Of a stretch of 28,815 bases of DNA, positions 16,762-24,812 are shown piece after piece; position 1 is the first letter of the stretch; every line of letters begins with the position of its first letter. A program made the translations under genes and the position numbers. Location of the stretch: assembly GCA_049516635.1 (NCBI GenBank), contig JBEKSX010000030.1, forward strand, positions 1 through 28,815, in the 5' to 3' direction. Source of the DNA: JBEKSX01 sp049516635. Lineage in GTDB: Bacteria; Bacteroidota; Ignavibacteria; Tepidaquicellales; OLB5. The notes under the pieces are model-generated. The model saw only the letters and a list, made by a program, of their open reading frames with translations, had not been told where the DNA came from and searched no databases.

Positions 16762-16896
16762 AAAATTACACATTTTATTTTCATAACTGATATCGAAGTT
16801 TAGCATTTTGAGAGAGGTAACCCCAGTTTATCATCAGAGTCTTTTTATTAAATAAACTGTAACATCGCCGATACAATAGAATAATAGTAAAAAAGA

Positions 16897-19800
16897 TTGA
16901 CAATACATGATGAAATATTAAAACGCATCCTTATACTTGATGGTGCAATGGGTACGATGATCCAAAGGCATAAGCTTACTGAATCTGAGTACCGCGGTGA
17001 AAGGTTCAAGGATTATCCCAGTGATCTGAAAGGGAATAATGACCTGCTGTCTATAACACAGCCGAACATTATAAAAGAGATACATGATGCATATCTTGAA
17101 GCGGGTGCGGATATCATAGAGACCAATACTTTCAATTCGACCGCAGTTTCCATGGCGGATTACGGTATGCAGTCTCTTGTATATGAATTGAACCTTGCCG
17201 GAGCGAAGTTAGCCCGTCAGGCAGCAGACAGATTTACTGGACTGACCCCGGGTAAACCAAGGTTCATTGCGGGTTCGCTGGGTCCTTTGAATAAAACTGC
17301 CTCAATTTCACCCGATGTAAACGATCCCGCATATCGTGCTGTGACGTTTGACCAGCTGGTTGAAGCATACACGGAACAGGTTCGGGGACTTGTTGACGGC
17401 GGAGTCGATTTATTGCTGGTTGAAACGGTATTCGATACTCTTAATTGTAAAGCGGCGCTTTATGCAATCAGTGACTACTTTGATAAAACCGGTAAAAGAC
17501 TTCCGATTATGGTTTCCGGAACGATAACAGATCTTAGCGGCAGGACACTTTCGGGACAAACTACAGAAGCTTTCTGGAATTCGATATCACACGCCGGATT
17601 GTTCAGTGTTGGACTGAATTGTTCCCTCGGTGCTAAACAGATGCGTCCTTATGTAGAAGAATTGTCACGCATAGCGAATTGTTACATGAGTGTATATCCG
17701 AATGCCGGATTACCGAACGAGTTTGGTGAGTATGAAGAAACCGCAGAGATAACTTCATCCTACATCAAAGATTTTGCCGAAAGCGGATTTTTGAACATTG
17801 TAGGGGGATGCTGCGGTACAACCCCGGAACATGTAAAGAAGATCTCCGAAGCCGTTAAAAATATTCCGCCTAGAAAAATTCCGGCTATCAAACCTTATCT
17901 GCGTCTGAGCGGACTGGAACCGCTGACCTTTACCCCGCAGATAAATTTTGTGAATATAGGTGAGAGAACCAATGTTACGGGTTCATCAAAATTTGCAAAG
18001 CTGATACTTGACGGTAATTTTGAAGAAGCACTGAGCGTTGCGAGACAGCAGGTCGAGAACGGTGCACAGATCATTGATATCAATTTCGATGAGGCGATGC
18101 TCGACGGGGAAGCCGCAATGGTGAAATTCCTGAACCTCATTGCATCAGAACCCGATATAGCACGCGTCCCGGTCATGCTGGATTCATCTAAATGGTCGAT
18201 AATTGAAGCTGGATTAAAATGTTTACAGGGAAAAGGGATTGTTAATTCGATCAGCTTAAAAGAAGGCGAGGAAAAGTTCAAAGAGTATGCAAAGAAGCTC
18301 AGGCGATACGGAGCAGCTGTCATAGTAATGGCATTCGATGAGAATGGGCAGGCAGATACTTTCGAAAAGAAGATCGCTGTTTGCAAGCGTTCATACGAAA
18401 TATTGACTAAGGAAGTTGGTTTTCCGCCTCAAGATATTATTCTCGATCCCAATATCTTGACTATTGCTACGGGCATAGAAGAACATAATAATTTCGCAGT
18501 TGATTACATTCGTGCAGTGAAATGGATAAAAGAAAATCTTCCTCTCGCACATGTCAGCGGCGGGGTGAGCAATCTTTCATTCTCATTCCGCGGGAATAAC
18601 ATGATAAGGGAAGCGATGCATTCTGCTTTCCTCTACCACGCCATCAAAGCCGGTATGGATATGGGTATTGTAAATGCCGGAATGATAGGGGTTTACGACG
18701 AAATACCCAGGGTCTTACTTGAACTAGTTGAGGATGTTATATTAAACAAAAGACCCGATGCCGGGGAGCGATTACTTGAATTCGCTGAACATTCAAAGAC
18801 GGGCGGCAAAAAGCTGGTCAAGGATGTAAGCTGGCGGAATGCTCCGGTTGAGGAACGCCTGAAGCATGCTCTCATAAAAGGGATTATTGAGTTCATCGAT
18901 GAGGATACTGAGGAAGCACGAAAAAAATATCCGAAACCGCTGGATGTGATCGAAGGACCTTTAATGGATGCAATGAATATTGTAGGTGACCTGTTCGGCT
19001 CGGGCAAAATGTTTCTGCCCCAGGTTGTGAAGAGTGCGAGAGTTATGAAAAAAGCGGTAGCATACTTAACTCCATTTATAGAAAACCCCTCTCCTACTCT
19101 CCCCGAAGGAGAGAGGGAGGCTCGGTTTGCAGGTAAAATTCTTCTGGCTACTGTAAAGGGCGATGTGCATGATATCGGGAAGAATATCGTCGGTGTCGTG
19201 CTAGGATGTAATAATTATGAGGTTATCGACCTCGGTGTCATGACTCCCAGCGAAAAGATACTTGAAGAAGCAAAAAAGCAGAATGTAGATATAATTGGAT
19301 TAAGCGGATTGATAACACCGTCACTTGATGAAATGGTACACGTTGCAAAAGAGATGGAGCGTCAGGGTTTTCATGTCCCGCTGCTAATAGGAGGAGCTAC
19401 TACGTCAAAGATTCACGCAGCAGTGAAGATCGCTCCCAATTATACCGGAGCGGCGATTCATGTTCTTGATGCTTCCAGGAGTGTCAACGTTGTGGGAAGC
19501 TTATTGAATAAAAGCACCCGAGATAATTATATACATTCTGTAAAGCAAGAATATAATGATCTAAGGCAGACACATCTGAGCAGGGGACAGGAAAAGAAGT
19601 ATTTAAGTATAAAGCAAGCACGCGAGAACAAACCGCGTATTGAATGGGATAAAACCAATATAACGAAACCCTCATTCATCGGGAACAAGGTATTTGAAGA
19701 TTTTCCGCTTACTCAGATCAGGGAGAGGATCGATTGGTCACCCTTCTTCCTAACGTGGGAATTAAAAGGAAAATATCCTCGTATATTCAGCGATCCTGTT

Positions 19801-20601
19801 TTTGGCAAGGAAGCAAAGAAGTTATTCGAAGATGCGAATGCTCTTCTGGATGATATCATCAGGAATAAGCTTCTAAAAGCCAAAGCAGTTATCGGATTGT
19901 ACCCTGCAAATTCTACAGGAGATGATATTGAATTATACAAAGATGATACAAGAAAAGAAGTTTTAACGGTAATCCATATGCTCCACCAGCAGGTTAAAAA
20001 AACCAATGAACAGCCGTATTTTTGTCTGAGCGATTTCATTGCCCCTAAGGAATCCGGCATTAATGATTATATTGGTATGTTTGCAGTTACAGCCGGGATC
20101 GGGATGGAAGAACTGGTTGCAAAATTTGAAAAAAATCATGATGATTATAACAGCATTCTAACTGAAGCCCTTGCGGACAGGTTAGCAGAAGCCCTTGCAG
20201 AAAAGATGCACGAGCTTGTAAGAAAAGAATACTGGGGATATGCCAAAGATGAGAATCTGACCGTAGAACAAATTATTAAAGAGGAATACCGTGGGATCCG
20301 TCCTGCACCGGGGTATCCTGCATGCCCCGATCATACAGAAAAGAGGATTTTATTCGATATTCTTGATGCTGAGGATAAAGCAGAAATAAAACTAACTGAA
20401 AACTATGCCATGTATCCCGCATCTTCGGTATGCGGACTGTATTTCGCTCATCCTGAATCGCATTATTTCAATGTCGGGAAGATAGACAGGGACCAGGTAG
20501 AAGACTATGCAAAACGAAAGAATTTGAGCGTAGAAGTTATTGAGAAATGGCTTGCTCCCAATCTTGCATACGAAGTTTTAGAAAGTGCATTAGAAAAATG
20601 A
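16897..20601 (+). CDS. metH: Cobalamin-dependent methionine synthase
   Basis: A complete 1234-residue enzyme that transfers methyl from methyltetrahydrofolate via methylcobalamin to homocysteine. The homocysteine domain (1 to ~325) has zinc ligands Cys242, Cys305 and Cys306. The pterin domain begins at FVNIGERTNVTGSSKF (~350). The cap (~640-725) is followed by the B12 domain with DVHDIG, His758 being the lower cobalt ligand, then SGLITPSLDEM and GGATTSKIHAA. The activation domain (~900 to end) contains RPAPGYPACP (1135-1144) for S-adenosylmethionine. The start is TTG 16897; an in-frame stop lies at 16888 and no ATG precedes the conserved DGAMGTM. The linker between cap and B12 domain carries a palindromic repeat translated as PSPTLPEGERE (19087-19119). 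B12 dependence fits the uptake genes just upstream, although no second riboswitch is visible in the 135-bp gap. Confidence 0.97.
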   Translation: MTIHDEILKRILILDGAMGTMIQRHKLTESEYRGERFKDYPSDLKGNNDLLSITQPNIIKEIHDAYLEAGADIIETNTFNSTAVSMADYGMQSLVYELNLAGAKLARQAADRFTGLTPGKPRFIAGSLGPLNKTASISPDVNDPAYRAVTFDQLVEAYTEQVRGLVDGGVDLLLVETVFDTLNCKAALYAISDYFDKTGKRLPIMVSGTITDLSGRTLSGQTTEAFWNSISHAGLFSVGLNCSLGAKQMRPYVEELSRIANCYMSVYPNAGLPNEFGEYEETAEITSSYIKDFAESGFLNIVGGCCGTTPEHVKKISEAVKNIPPRKIPAIKPYLRLSGLEPLTFTPQINFVNIGERTNVTGSSKFAKLILDGNFEEALSVARQQVENGAQIIDINFDEAMLDGEAAMVKFLNLIASEPDIARVPVMLDSSKWSIIEAGLKCLQGKGIVNSISLKEGEEKFKEYAKKLRRYGAAVIVMAFDENGQADTFEKKIAVCKRSYEILTKEVGFPPQDIILDPNILTIATGIEEHNNFAVDYIRAVKWIKENLPLAHVSGGVSNLSFSFRGNNMIREAMHSAFLYHAIKAGMDMGIVNAGMIGVYDEIPRVLLELVEDVILNKRPDAGERLLEFAEHSKTGGKKLVKDVSWRNAPVEERLKHALIKGIIEFIDEDTEEARKKYPKPLDVIEGPLMDAMNIVGDLFGSGKMFLPQVVKSARVMKKAVAYLTPFIENPSPTLPEGEREARFAGKILLATVKGDVHDIGKNIVGVVLGCNNYEVIDLGVMTPSEKILEEAKKQNVDIIGLSGLITPSLDEMVHVAKEMERQGFHVPLLIGGATTSKIHAAVKIAPNYTGAAIHVLDASRSVNVVGSLLNKSTRDNYIHSVKQEYNDLRQTHLSRGQEKKYLSIKQARENKPRIEWDKTNITKPSFIGNKVFEDFPLTQIRERIDWSPFFLTWELKGKYPRIFSDPVFGKEAKKLFEDANALLDDIIRNKLLKAKAVIGLYPANSTGDDIELYKDDTRKEVLTVIHMLHQQVKKTNEQPYFCLSDFIAPKESGINDYIGMFAVTAGIGMEELVAKFEKNHDDYNSILTEALADRLAEALAEKMHELVRKEYWGYAKDENLTVEQIIKEEYRGIRPAPGYPACPDHTEKRILFDILDAEDKAEIKLTENYAMYPASSVCGLYFAHPESHYFNVGKIDRDQVEDYAKRKNLSVEVIEKWLAPNLAYEVLESALEK
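19086..19117. repeat. Palindromic repeat inserted in frame inside metH
   Basis: CTCTCC (19097-19102) pairs with GGAGAG (19108-19113) around CCGAA, flanked by CCCCTCTCC on the left and AGGGAGG on the right that can extend the fold. Its composition matches the C/T-G/A hairpins at 4946 and 24226 and not the surrounding metH codons. It adds roughly seven residues to the interdomain linker relative to E. coli MetH as I recall that sequence, without a frameshift. Confidence 0.7.
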
Positions 20602-20649
20602 TAGCGATTTATTCGGGTTCAACCCATAATTATTATATAATATTCAATC

Positions 20650-21492
20650 TTGCAAAACTACGAAGATCTAAAATCATACATAAAACAATATCGTAACGTA
20701 ATCGTTGCATTTTCCGGAGGAATTGATAGTTATTTTGTATTAAAAGCATCCCTTGATACCCTCGGAAAAGACAATGTGCTTGCAGTTACAGGAGATTCGC
20801 CTACACTTAAAGAAAGCGAAAAGCAGCAAACTGCAAAGCTTGCAAAGAATATAGGCGTAAACTATAAGGTCATCTTAACAGAAGAAATGCAGAACCCTGA
20901 TTATTATAATAATCCGGCTAACCGGTGCTTTTTCTGCAAGGATGAATTGTTTAATAAGCTTGAAACTTTAAGATCCGAACTGAATTATGATGTTATATTC
21001 GACGGAACGAATTTTGATGATATGTCCGATTACCGCCCCGGTTACAAAGCAGGCAGGAAACACAATGTCATTTCCCCGCTGGCCGACCTGAAATTTACTA
21101 AGGATTCGATAAGAGAGATATCACGAGCATTGGGACTCGAAATATGGTCTAAACCTTCTTCTCCCTGCCTCTCATCCCGGATACCTTACGGACAGATAGT
21201 CACAATCGAAAAACTCTCGCTTATTGAACAAGCAGAAGAAATTTTGAAGCAATTCGGGTTCAGGGATTTCAGGGTACGGCACTTTGAGTTTTCATCGGAC
21301 GGAAATGGGAAAAAGATGAAGATCGCTAAGATAGATCTATCAGATAGGGAAATTGAAAATATACTTGATGAGAAATTAATATCGCGTATCAATAAAATGC
21401 TCAAGAATCTCGGCTACGATTTTGTGACTCTCGATATGGGGGGTTTGAGGACAGGATCACTCAACCCTGAGCGAAGTCGGAGGGTAAATTAA
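20650..21492 (+). CDS. larE: LarE, sulfur transferase for nickel-pincer nucleotide synthesis
   Basis: A 280-residue PP-loop ATP pyrophosphatase. LarE adenylates a carboxylate of the pyridinium dicarboxylate mononucleotide and replaces oxygen with sulfur. SGGIDS at 22-27 is the PP-loop. Three cysteines stand out: Cys93 and Cys96 in NRCFFCK and Cys173 in SPCLSSR, the last at the position of the sacrificial cysteine. A three-cysteine set is known in LarE proteins reported to carry a [4Fe-4S] cluster rather than destroying their own cysteine, so this copy may be catalytic; that is inference. The start is TTG 20650, with an in-frame stop at 20638. The C-terminus after FVTLDMGGLRTGS ends LNPERSRRVN and is encoded by a repeat arm, replacing the usual short ending. 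metH lies 48 bp upstream, larB 70 bp downstream. Confidence 0.93.
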   Translation: MQNYEDLKSYIKQYRNVIVAFSGGIDSYFVLKASLDTLGKDNVLAVTGDSPTLKESEKQQTAKLAKNIGVNYKVILTEEMQNPDYYNNPANRCFFCKDELFNKLETLRSELNYDVIFDGTNFDDMSDYRPGYKAGRKHNVISPLADLKFTKDSIREISRALGLEIWSKPSSPCLSSRIPYGQIVTIEKLSLIEQAEEILKQFGFRDFRVRHFEFSSDGNGKKMKIAKIDLSDREIENILDEKLISRINKMLKNLGYDFVTLDMGGLRTGSLNPERSRRVN

Positions 21493-21602
21493 TGGAAATT
21501 TCACCTCAGGTATAAACTGGCAAAATGTAAGAATGAAACTTCTCACTTAAGGAAAAGATCAAATGAAACAAAAAAATAATCCTTCGGCTCCGCTCAGGAT
21601 GA
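21464..21602. repeat. Inverted-repeat element spanning the larE stop and larB start
   Basis: The left arm 21464-21485 (core CCTGAGCGAAGTCGGAGG) and the reverse complement of the right arm 21578-21602 (core CCTGAGCGGAGCCGAAGG) match at about 15 of 18 core positions. They face each other across about 92 bp. The left arm also folds on itself (ACCCT/AGGGT). The arms resemble those of the element at 23488-23616. The left arm encodes the last larE residues and the right arm encodes residues 6-13 of larB. Confidence 0.75.
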
Positions 21603-22285
21603 AAGGATATATAGATCTTGGTTTTGCTAAATACGATCTTCACAGGGAAAAAATAAAGGGCTTTCCCGAAGTAATTCTTGCACTCGGGAAGGATGAAGAG
21701 CATCTGACTACAATAGTCTCCAAAGCTATTGAGAGAACTAAAATGCTTCTTGTTACAAAAATAACACCGCAGCAGTATAAAGCGATAAAAAAAGCTTTAT
21801 CAAAGAAGAAAAGTTTGAAAATTACTTACCATGAAACTGCCCGCCTTTTATTCATCGGTAAAACTAAAAAAAATGAGATAGGTAAAGTTGCCGTGGTATG
21901 CGCAGGGACCGCAGATGTACCCATTGCAGAGGAAGCAGCCTGCTCTCTCGAAATATTCGGCAGCAAAGTGGAAAGATTGTATGATGTAGGCGTAGCCGGC
22001 ATTCACCGCCTGCTGAATAACACATCCGTTTTCGAGAATTGCAACGTTGTTGTAGTGGTTGCCGGTATGGACGGCGTTCTGCCTTCGGTGGTCGGTGGGC
22101 TTGTTTCGTGTCCCTTAATCGCTGTTCCAACAAGCGTTGGTTACGGTTCATCTTTTGGGGGGCTTGCAGCATTGCTTACAATGCTGAACTCATGTGCGAT
22201 CGGTATAAGTGTTGTTAATATCGATAATGGTTTCGGTGCCGCTTACCAGGCACATTTGATAAATAAAATGGCATCACTTAAATAA
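21563..22285 (+). CDS. larB: LarB, first enzyme of nickel-pincer nucleotide synthesis
   Basis: A 240-residue enzyme that carboxylates nicotinic acid adenine dinucleotide at C5 and hydrolyses its phosphoanhydride. The C-terminal half is a PurE-like domain: VCAGTADVPIAEEAA, DVGVAGIHRLL, VVVAGMDGVLPSVVGGL, VPTSVGYGSSFGG and NIDNGFGAAY. Cys211 in MLNSCAIG corresponds to the cysteine that forms the covalent substrate adduct in the family. The start at ATG 21563 is supported by AAGGA at 21549-21553. With this start the first ~13 residues (KQKNNPSAPLRMKG) come from the right arm of a repeat, and conserved sequence begins at YIDLGFAKYDLHR. The ATG at 21599 would remove the repeat-encoded part but has no spaced ribosome binding site. 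larC begins three bases after the stop codon. Confidence 0.94.
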   Translation: MKQKNNPSAPLRMKGYIDLGFAKYDLHREKIKGFPEVILALGKDEEHLTTIVSKAIERTKMLLVTKITPQQYKAIKKALSKKKSLKITYHETARLLFIGKTKKNEIGKVAVVCAGTADVPIAEEAACSLEIFGSKVERLYDVGVAGIHRLLNNTSVFENCNVVVVVAGMDGVLPSVVGGLVSCPLIAVPTSVGYGSSFGGLAALLTMLNSCAIGISVVNIDNGFGAAYQAHLINKMASLK

Positions 22286-22288
22286 GAT

Positions 22289-23479
22289 ATGTTAACAGCT
22301 TTATTTGACATAATCACAGGCATAAGCGGAGATATGACGATCGGAGCATTAATTGCTGCGGGAGCTGATTTTGAGAATTTGAAGAAAGAAATAAACAAAC
22401 TTGGCTTAAAAGGATTTGAGCTGAAAATAAGTCACATTAAAAGAAGCGCCATTGATGCAGTCAAGTTTGATGTTGTAATTAACAACCCGCCTCAATATCA
22501 CACTCATTTAACCGATATACTCAAGATGATAGATGAGAGCACGCTATCCGGTTACGTGAAAACAAATTCTAAAAAGATATTTAACCTGATCGGGACAGAA
22601 GAAGCTAAGATACATAATATTCCCATCGAGAAAATACATTTTCACGAGGTGGGTGCGATCGATTCGATAGTCGATATAATTGGTGCAAGCGTATGCCTGG
22701 AAAACCTGGGGGTGAAACAGGTCTATACTACTCCCGTAAAGATGGGTAAAGGATTGATAGATACACAGCACGGTTTAATGCCGAATCCAGCCCCTGCCAC
22801 CCTTGAAATATTAAAAGATTATCCCGTCGAATTTACGAATATAGATTTTGAGCTTACCACTCCAACAGGAGCAGCAATTGTTAAAGCTTTATCTAAAGGC
22901 TTATATAACAGCGGTTTATTTGGAAGTGTAAAGATCAAAAAGATAGGTTTCGGTTCAGGTTCGTTCGATATTGAAGAGTCACCTAATTTATTGAGGGTTG
23001 TTTTGTGTGACGTACCCGAAGATTTTAATTTTCAAAAAGAATCCCTTTTACTTTTGGAAACGAACATCGATGATATGAACCCGCAGTTATATCCCTATGT
23101 TTCAGAAAAGCTTTTCGAAGCAGGTGCGCTTGATGTTTATTATCATGATATCATAATGAAAAAAGGCAGACCCGGGATCCTGTTCTCTGTACTTATTAAT
23201 GAAAATATTTTGAATGATGTGCTCGAGATCATATACAGTGAAACCACTACTCTAGGTGTGAGGATAAAAAAGATTGACAGGCATAAACTTCCTCGCGAAG
23301 TTGTGGAAATGAGTTCATCTTTAGGTAAAGTGAAAGCGAAAGTAATAGAATCAATGTTTGAATCGTCAGGAAAGAAAAAAGTTATTCCTGAATTCGAAGA
23401 ATGTAAACGTTTGGCTAAATCAACCGGAAGAACTTATAACGAGATATACGAACAATTAATTAAGGAATTGAATACGTAA
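22289..23479 (+). CDS. larC: LarC, nickel insertase of the nickel-pincer nucleotide pathway
   Basis: A 396-residue CTP-dependent cyclometallase that inserts nickel into the dithiocarboxylated pyridinium nucleotide. The N-terminus DIITGISGDMTIGALIAAGA and HFHEVGAIDSIVDIIGA (His117, His119 region) are the diagnostic LarC1 motifs, with TTPVKMGKG and ELTTPTGAAIVKAL following. The LarC2 half starts near LLLLETNIDDMNPQ and continues EAGALDVYYHDIIMKKGRPG and SETTTLGVR. Both halves are one continuous frame here, whereas in Lactiplantibacillus plantarum they are joined by a programmed frameshift. It closes the larE-larB-larC run. No larA racemase homologue is in the window, so the cofactor's client enzyme lies elsewhere. 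An inverted-repeat element begins 9 bp after the stop codon. Confidence 0.95.
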   Translation: MLTALFDIITGISGDMTIGALIAAGADFENLKKEINKLGLKGFELKISHIKRSAIDAVKFDVVINNPPQYHTHLTDILKMIDESTLSGYVKTNSKKIFNLIGTEEAKIHNIPIEKIHFHEVGAIDSIVDIIGASVCLENLGVKQVYTTPVKMGKGLIDTQHGLMPNPAPATLEILKDYPVEFTNIDFELTTPTGAAIVKALSKGLYNSGLFGSVKIKKIGFGSGSFDIEESPNLLRVVLCDVPEDFNFQKESLLLLETNIDDMNPQLYPYVSEKLFEAGALDVYYHDIIMKKGRPGILFSVLINENILNDVLEIIYSETTTLGVRIKKIDRHKLPREVVEMSSSLGKVKAKVIESMFESSGKKKVIPEFEECKRLAKSTGRTYNEIYEQLIKELNT

Positions 23480-23487
23480 TGCTAACA

Positions 23488-23616
23488 GTCATTCTGAGCG
23501 AAGCGAAGAATCTCATCATAATAAATCATTTTTAATAAACTCGCTTTATTTGAGAAGATACATTCATTTTAATTCAACTTATAGATTCTTCAGTCGCTGT
23601 GCTCCTTCAGAATGAC
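23488..23616. repeat. Inverted-repeat element after larC
   Basis: The left arm 23488-23513 (starts GTCATTCTGAGCGAAGC, ends GAAGAATCT) and right arm 23583-23616 (starts AGATTCTTCAGTCG, ends CTTCAGAATGAC) are inverted copies. The right arm has about eight extra bases in the middle. The 69-bp centre is AT-rich and non-coding. Short terminal inverted arms and no ORF fit a REP/MITE-like, non-autonomous element. Confidence 0.75.
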
Positions 23617-23635
23617 AGTTAAAAAAAGGTTTTTG

Positions 23636-23657
23636 AACAAGGGAGCTTGCTCCCTTG
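23636..23657. repeat. Second exact copy of the 22-nt palindrome
   Basis: Identical over 22 nt to 297-318. Here no T tract follows (CCTAAAAG), so it is a poor terminator, and it lies 17 bp before the next gene's ATG. Flanking bases differ between the two copies, so the palindrome itself is the repeated unit. Confidence 0.85.
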
Positions 23658-23674
23658 CCTAAAAGATAAAGCAT

Positions 23675-24208
23675 ATGAATAAGATTATAGCAGTAATAGG
23701 AATGTGCGGTTCGGGTAAATCCGAAGCTGTCAAGTTTTTCGAAAAGAACGGATACAAAAGGGTCTATTTCGGGGGCGTTGTACTGGATGAAATGAAGAGA
23801 CTGGATCTTGAAATCAACGAGGAGAATGAACGCAAAACGAGAGAGGATCTCCGCAAAGATTTCGGTATGGGTGCTATGGCGGTCAAAAGCATCGATAAAA
23901 TTGATGAGTATTATAAATCCGGGAATGTTGTGATAGAGAGCCTGTACTCGTGGGAAGAGTTCAGGATAATAAAAAAGAAATACGGTGATGCTTTCAAGCT
24001 CATTGCTGTATATACAACCAAAGCATTACGTTATGAAAGACTGGCAAAAAGAGAATTCAGACCTTTGACTAATGAACAAGCATTATCAAGGGATTACGCT
24101 GAACTGGAAAAACTCGATAAAGGGGCTCCGATCGCCTTTGCAGATTATACCTTGATAAATGACGGGACTCTGGAAGAGTTATATCAAGTTTTAATTAAGT
24201 TTTTATAA
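23675..24208 (+). CDS. UPF0200-like P-loop nucleotide kinase
   Basis: A 177-residue P-loop NTPase. GMCGSGKS at 9-16 is the Walker A motif (Lys15, Ser16). The sequence runs like the archaeal UPF0200 family and small nucleotide or dephospho-CoA kinases: YFGGVVLDEMKRLDLEINEENERKTREDLR (lid/NMP-binding region), VVIESLYSWEEF (Walker B-like strand), AVYTTKALRYERLAKR and ALSRDYAELEKLDKGAPIAFADYTLINDGTLEEL, the last stretch shared with dephospho-CoA kinases. Substrate is not determined. dCMP deaminase follows after 51 bp, which hints at a (deoxy)nucleotide kinase role, but this is only context. UPF0200 is mainly archaeal as I know it, so transfer is possible. Palindromic repeats border the gene on both sides. 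Confidence 0.75.
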   Translation: MNKIIAVIGMCGSGKSEAVKFFEKNGYKRVYFGGVVLDEMKRLDLEINEENERKTREDLRKDFGMGAMAVKSIDKIDEYYKSGNVVIESLYSWEEFRIIKKKYGDAFKLIAVYTTKALRYERLAKREFRPLTNEQALSRDYAELEKLDKGAPIAFADYTLINDGTLEELYQVLIKFL

Positions 24209-24225
24209 AAATATTGAAAAATTTT

Positions 24226-24244
24226 CCCTCCCCTTTGGGGAGGG
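24226..24244. repeat. Perfect C/T-G/A hairpin before dCMP deaminase gene
   Basis: CCCTCCCC (24226-24233) and GGGGAGGG (24237-24244) enclose TTT; TTAGGGCGGGG follows and the next ATG is 15 bp after the hairpin. It could act as a terminator remnant or affect translation initiation of the downstream gene. It resembles the repeats at 4946 and within metH. Confidence 0.7.
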
Positions 24245-24259
24245 TTAGGGCGGGGCTTT

Positions 24260-24751
24260 ATGAAACGAAAAGATTATATTTCATGGGATGAATATTTTAT
24301 GGGGATTTCTCTGCTCTCTGCAAAACGAAGCAAAGATCCGAACACCCAGGTGGGTGCATGCATAGTGAACCAGTTTAATAAGATCGTAGGGATCGGATAC
24401 AACGGGTTTCCGATAGGATGCCCCGATGATGCGCTCCCATGGGACAGGGAAGCGGCTGATCAGAATGAGACCAAGTATCCCTATGTTGTACATGCAGAAG
24501 CGAATGCCATATTAAATTCAACTAAAGACCTGCATGGGGCAAGGATCTATGTAGCACTATTCCCGTGCAATGAATGTACAAAGCTCATAATACAATCTGG
24601 AATAAAAGAAATAATATATCTATCTGATAAATATAGAGATAGTGAAAGCGTAAAAGCTTCCAAAAGAATGTTGGATCTTGCAGGTGTTAAAACTACACGG
24701 CTCGTTCTCGAAGCAAAAAAAATAGAGATTGATTTTTCAGCAGTGGATTAA
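24260..24751 (+). CDS. Deoxycytidylate (dCMP) deaminase
   Basis: A 163-residue zinc enzyme that deaminates dCMP to dUMP, feeding thymidylate synthesis. The zinc site is HAEANAIL (His78, catalytic Glu80) with PCNEC (Cys103 and Cys106). The N-terminal SWDEYFMGISLLSAKRSKDPNTQVGACIV and YNGFPIGCPDD are the family's substrate-side motifs, matching the ComEB/Dcd type. Length is normal. The start ATG 24260 follows a hairpin repeat closely, and the GGGCGGGG preceding it is an atypical ribosome binding region. The C-terminal tail (KKIEIDFSAVD) is unremarkable. The UPF0200-like kinase lies upstream. Confidence 0.95.
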   Translation: MKRKDYISWDEYFMGISLLSAKRSKDPNTQVGACIVNQFNKIVGIGYNGFPIGCPDDALPWDREAADQNETKYPYVVHAEANAILNSTKDLHGARIYVALFPCNECTKLIIQSGIKEIIYLSDKYRDSESVKASKRMLDLAGVKTTRLVLEAKKIEIDFSAVD

Positions 24752-24769
24752 ATAGTGTTTGTTGTCATT

Positions 24770-24812
24770 CCTGCCTGCCCGATCCGCTCAACGATTCAAG
24801 TCGATAGGCAGG
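24770..24812. repeat. Imperfect hairpin repeat between dCMP deaminase and cobO
   Basis: CCTGCCT (24770-24776) pairs with AGGCAGG (24806-24812), and CGA/TCG can pair within the 29-nt interior. The flanks GTTGTCATT and its degenerate inverse in ATTACAATGAAGG suggest a larger decayed element, about 24760-24830. It begins about 19 bp after the dCMP deaminase stop. Confidence 0.5.

Noticed and set aside
16824..16859. CAGTTTA/TAAACTG inverted pair between the DUF6580 gene and metH as a terminator
   Set aside because: The stem is AT-rich with a 22-nt loop and no T tract follows; too weak to call.
16762..16896. A second B12 riboswitch upstream of metH
   Set aside because: No B12 box or ACTGTCCCGC-like core is present in this 135-bp gap.
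17895..18386. 163-codon open frame on the minus strand inside metH
   Set aside because: Antisense shadow of a highly conserved coding region; Ser/Phe-rich product without recognisable motifs or start context.
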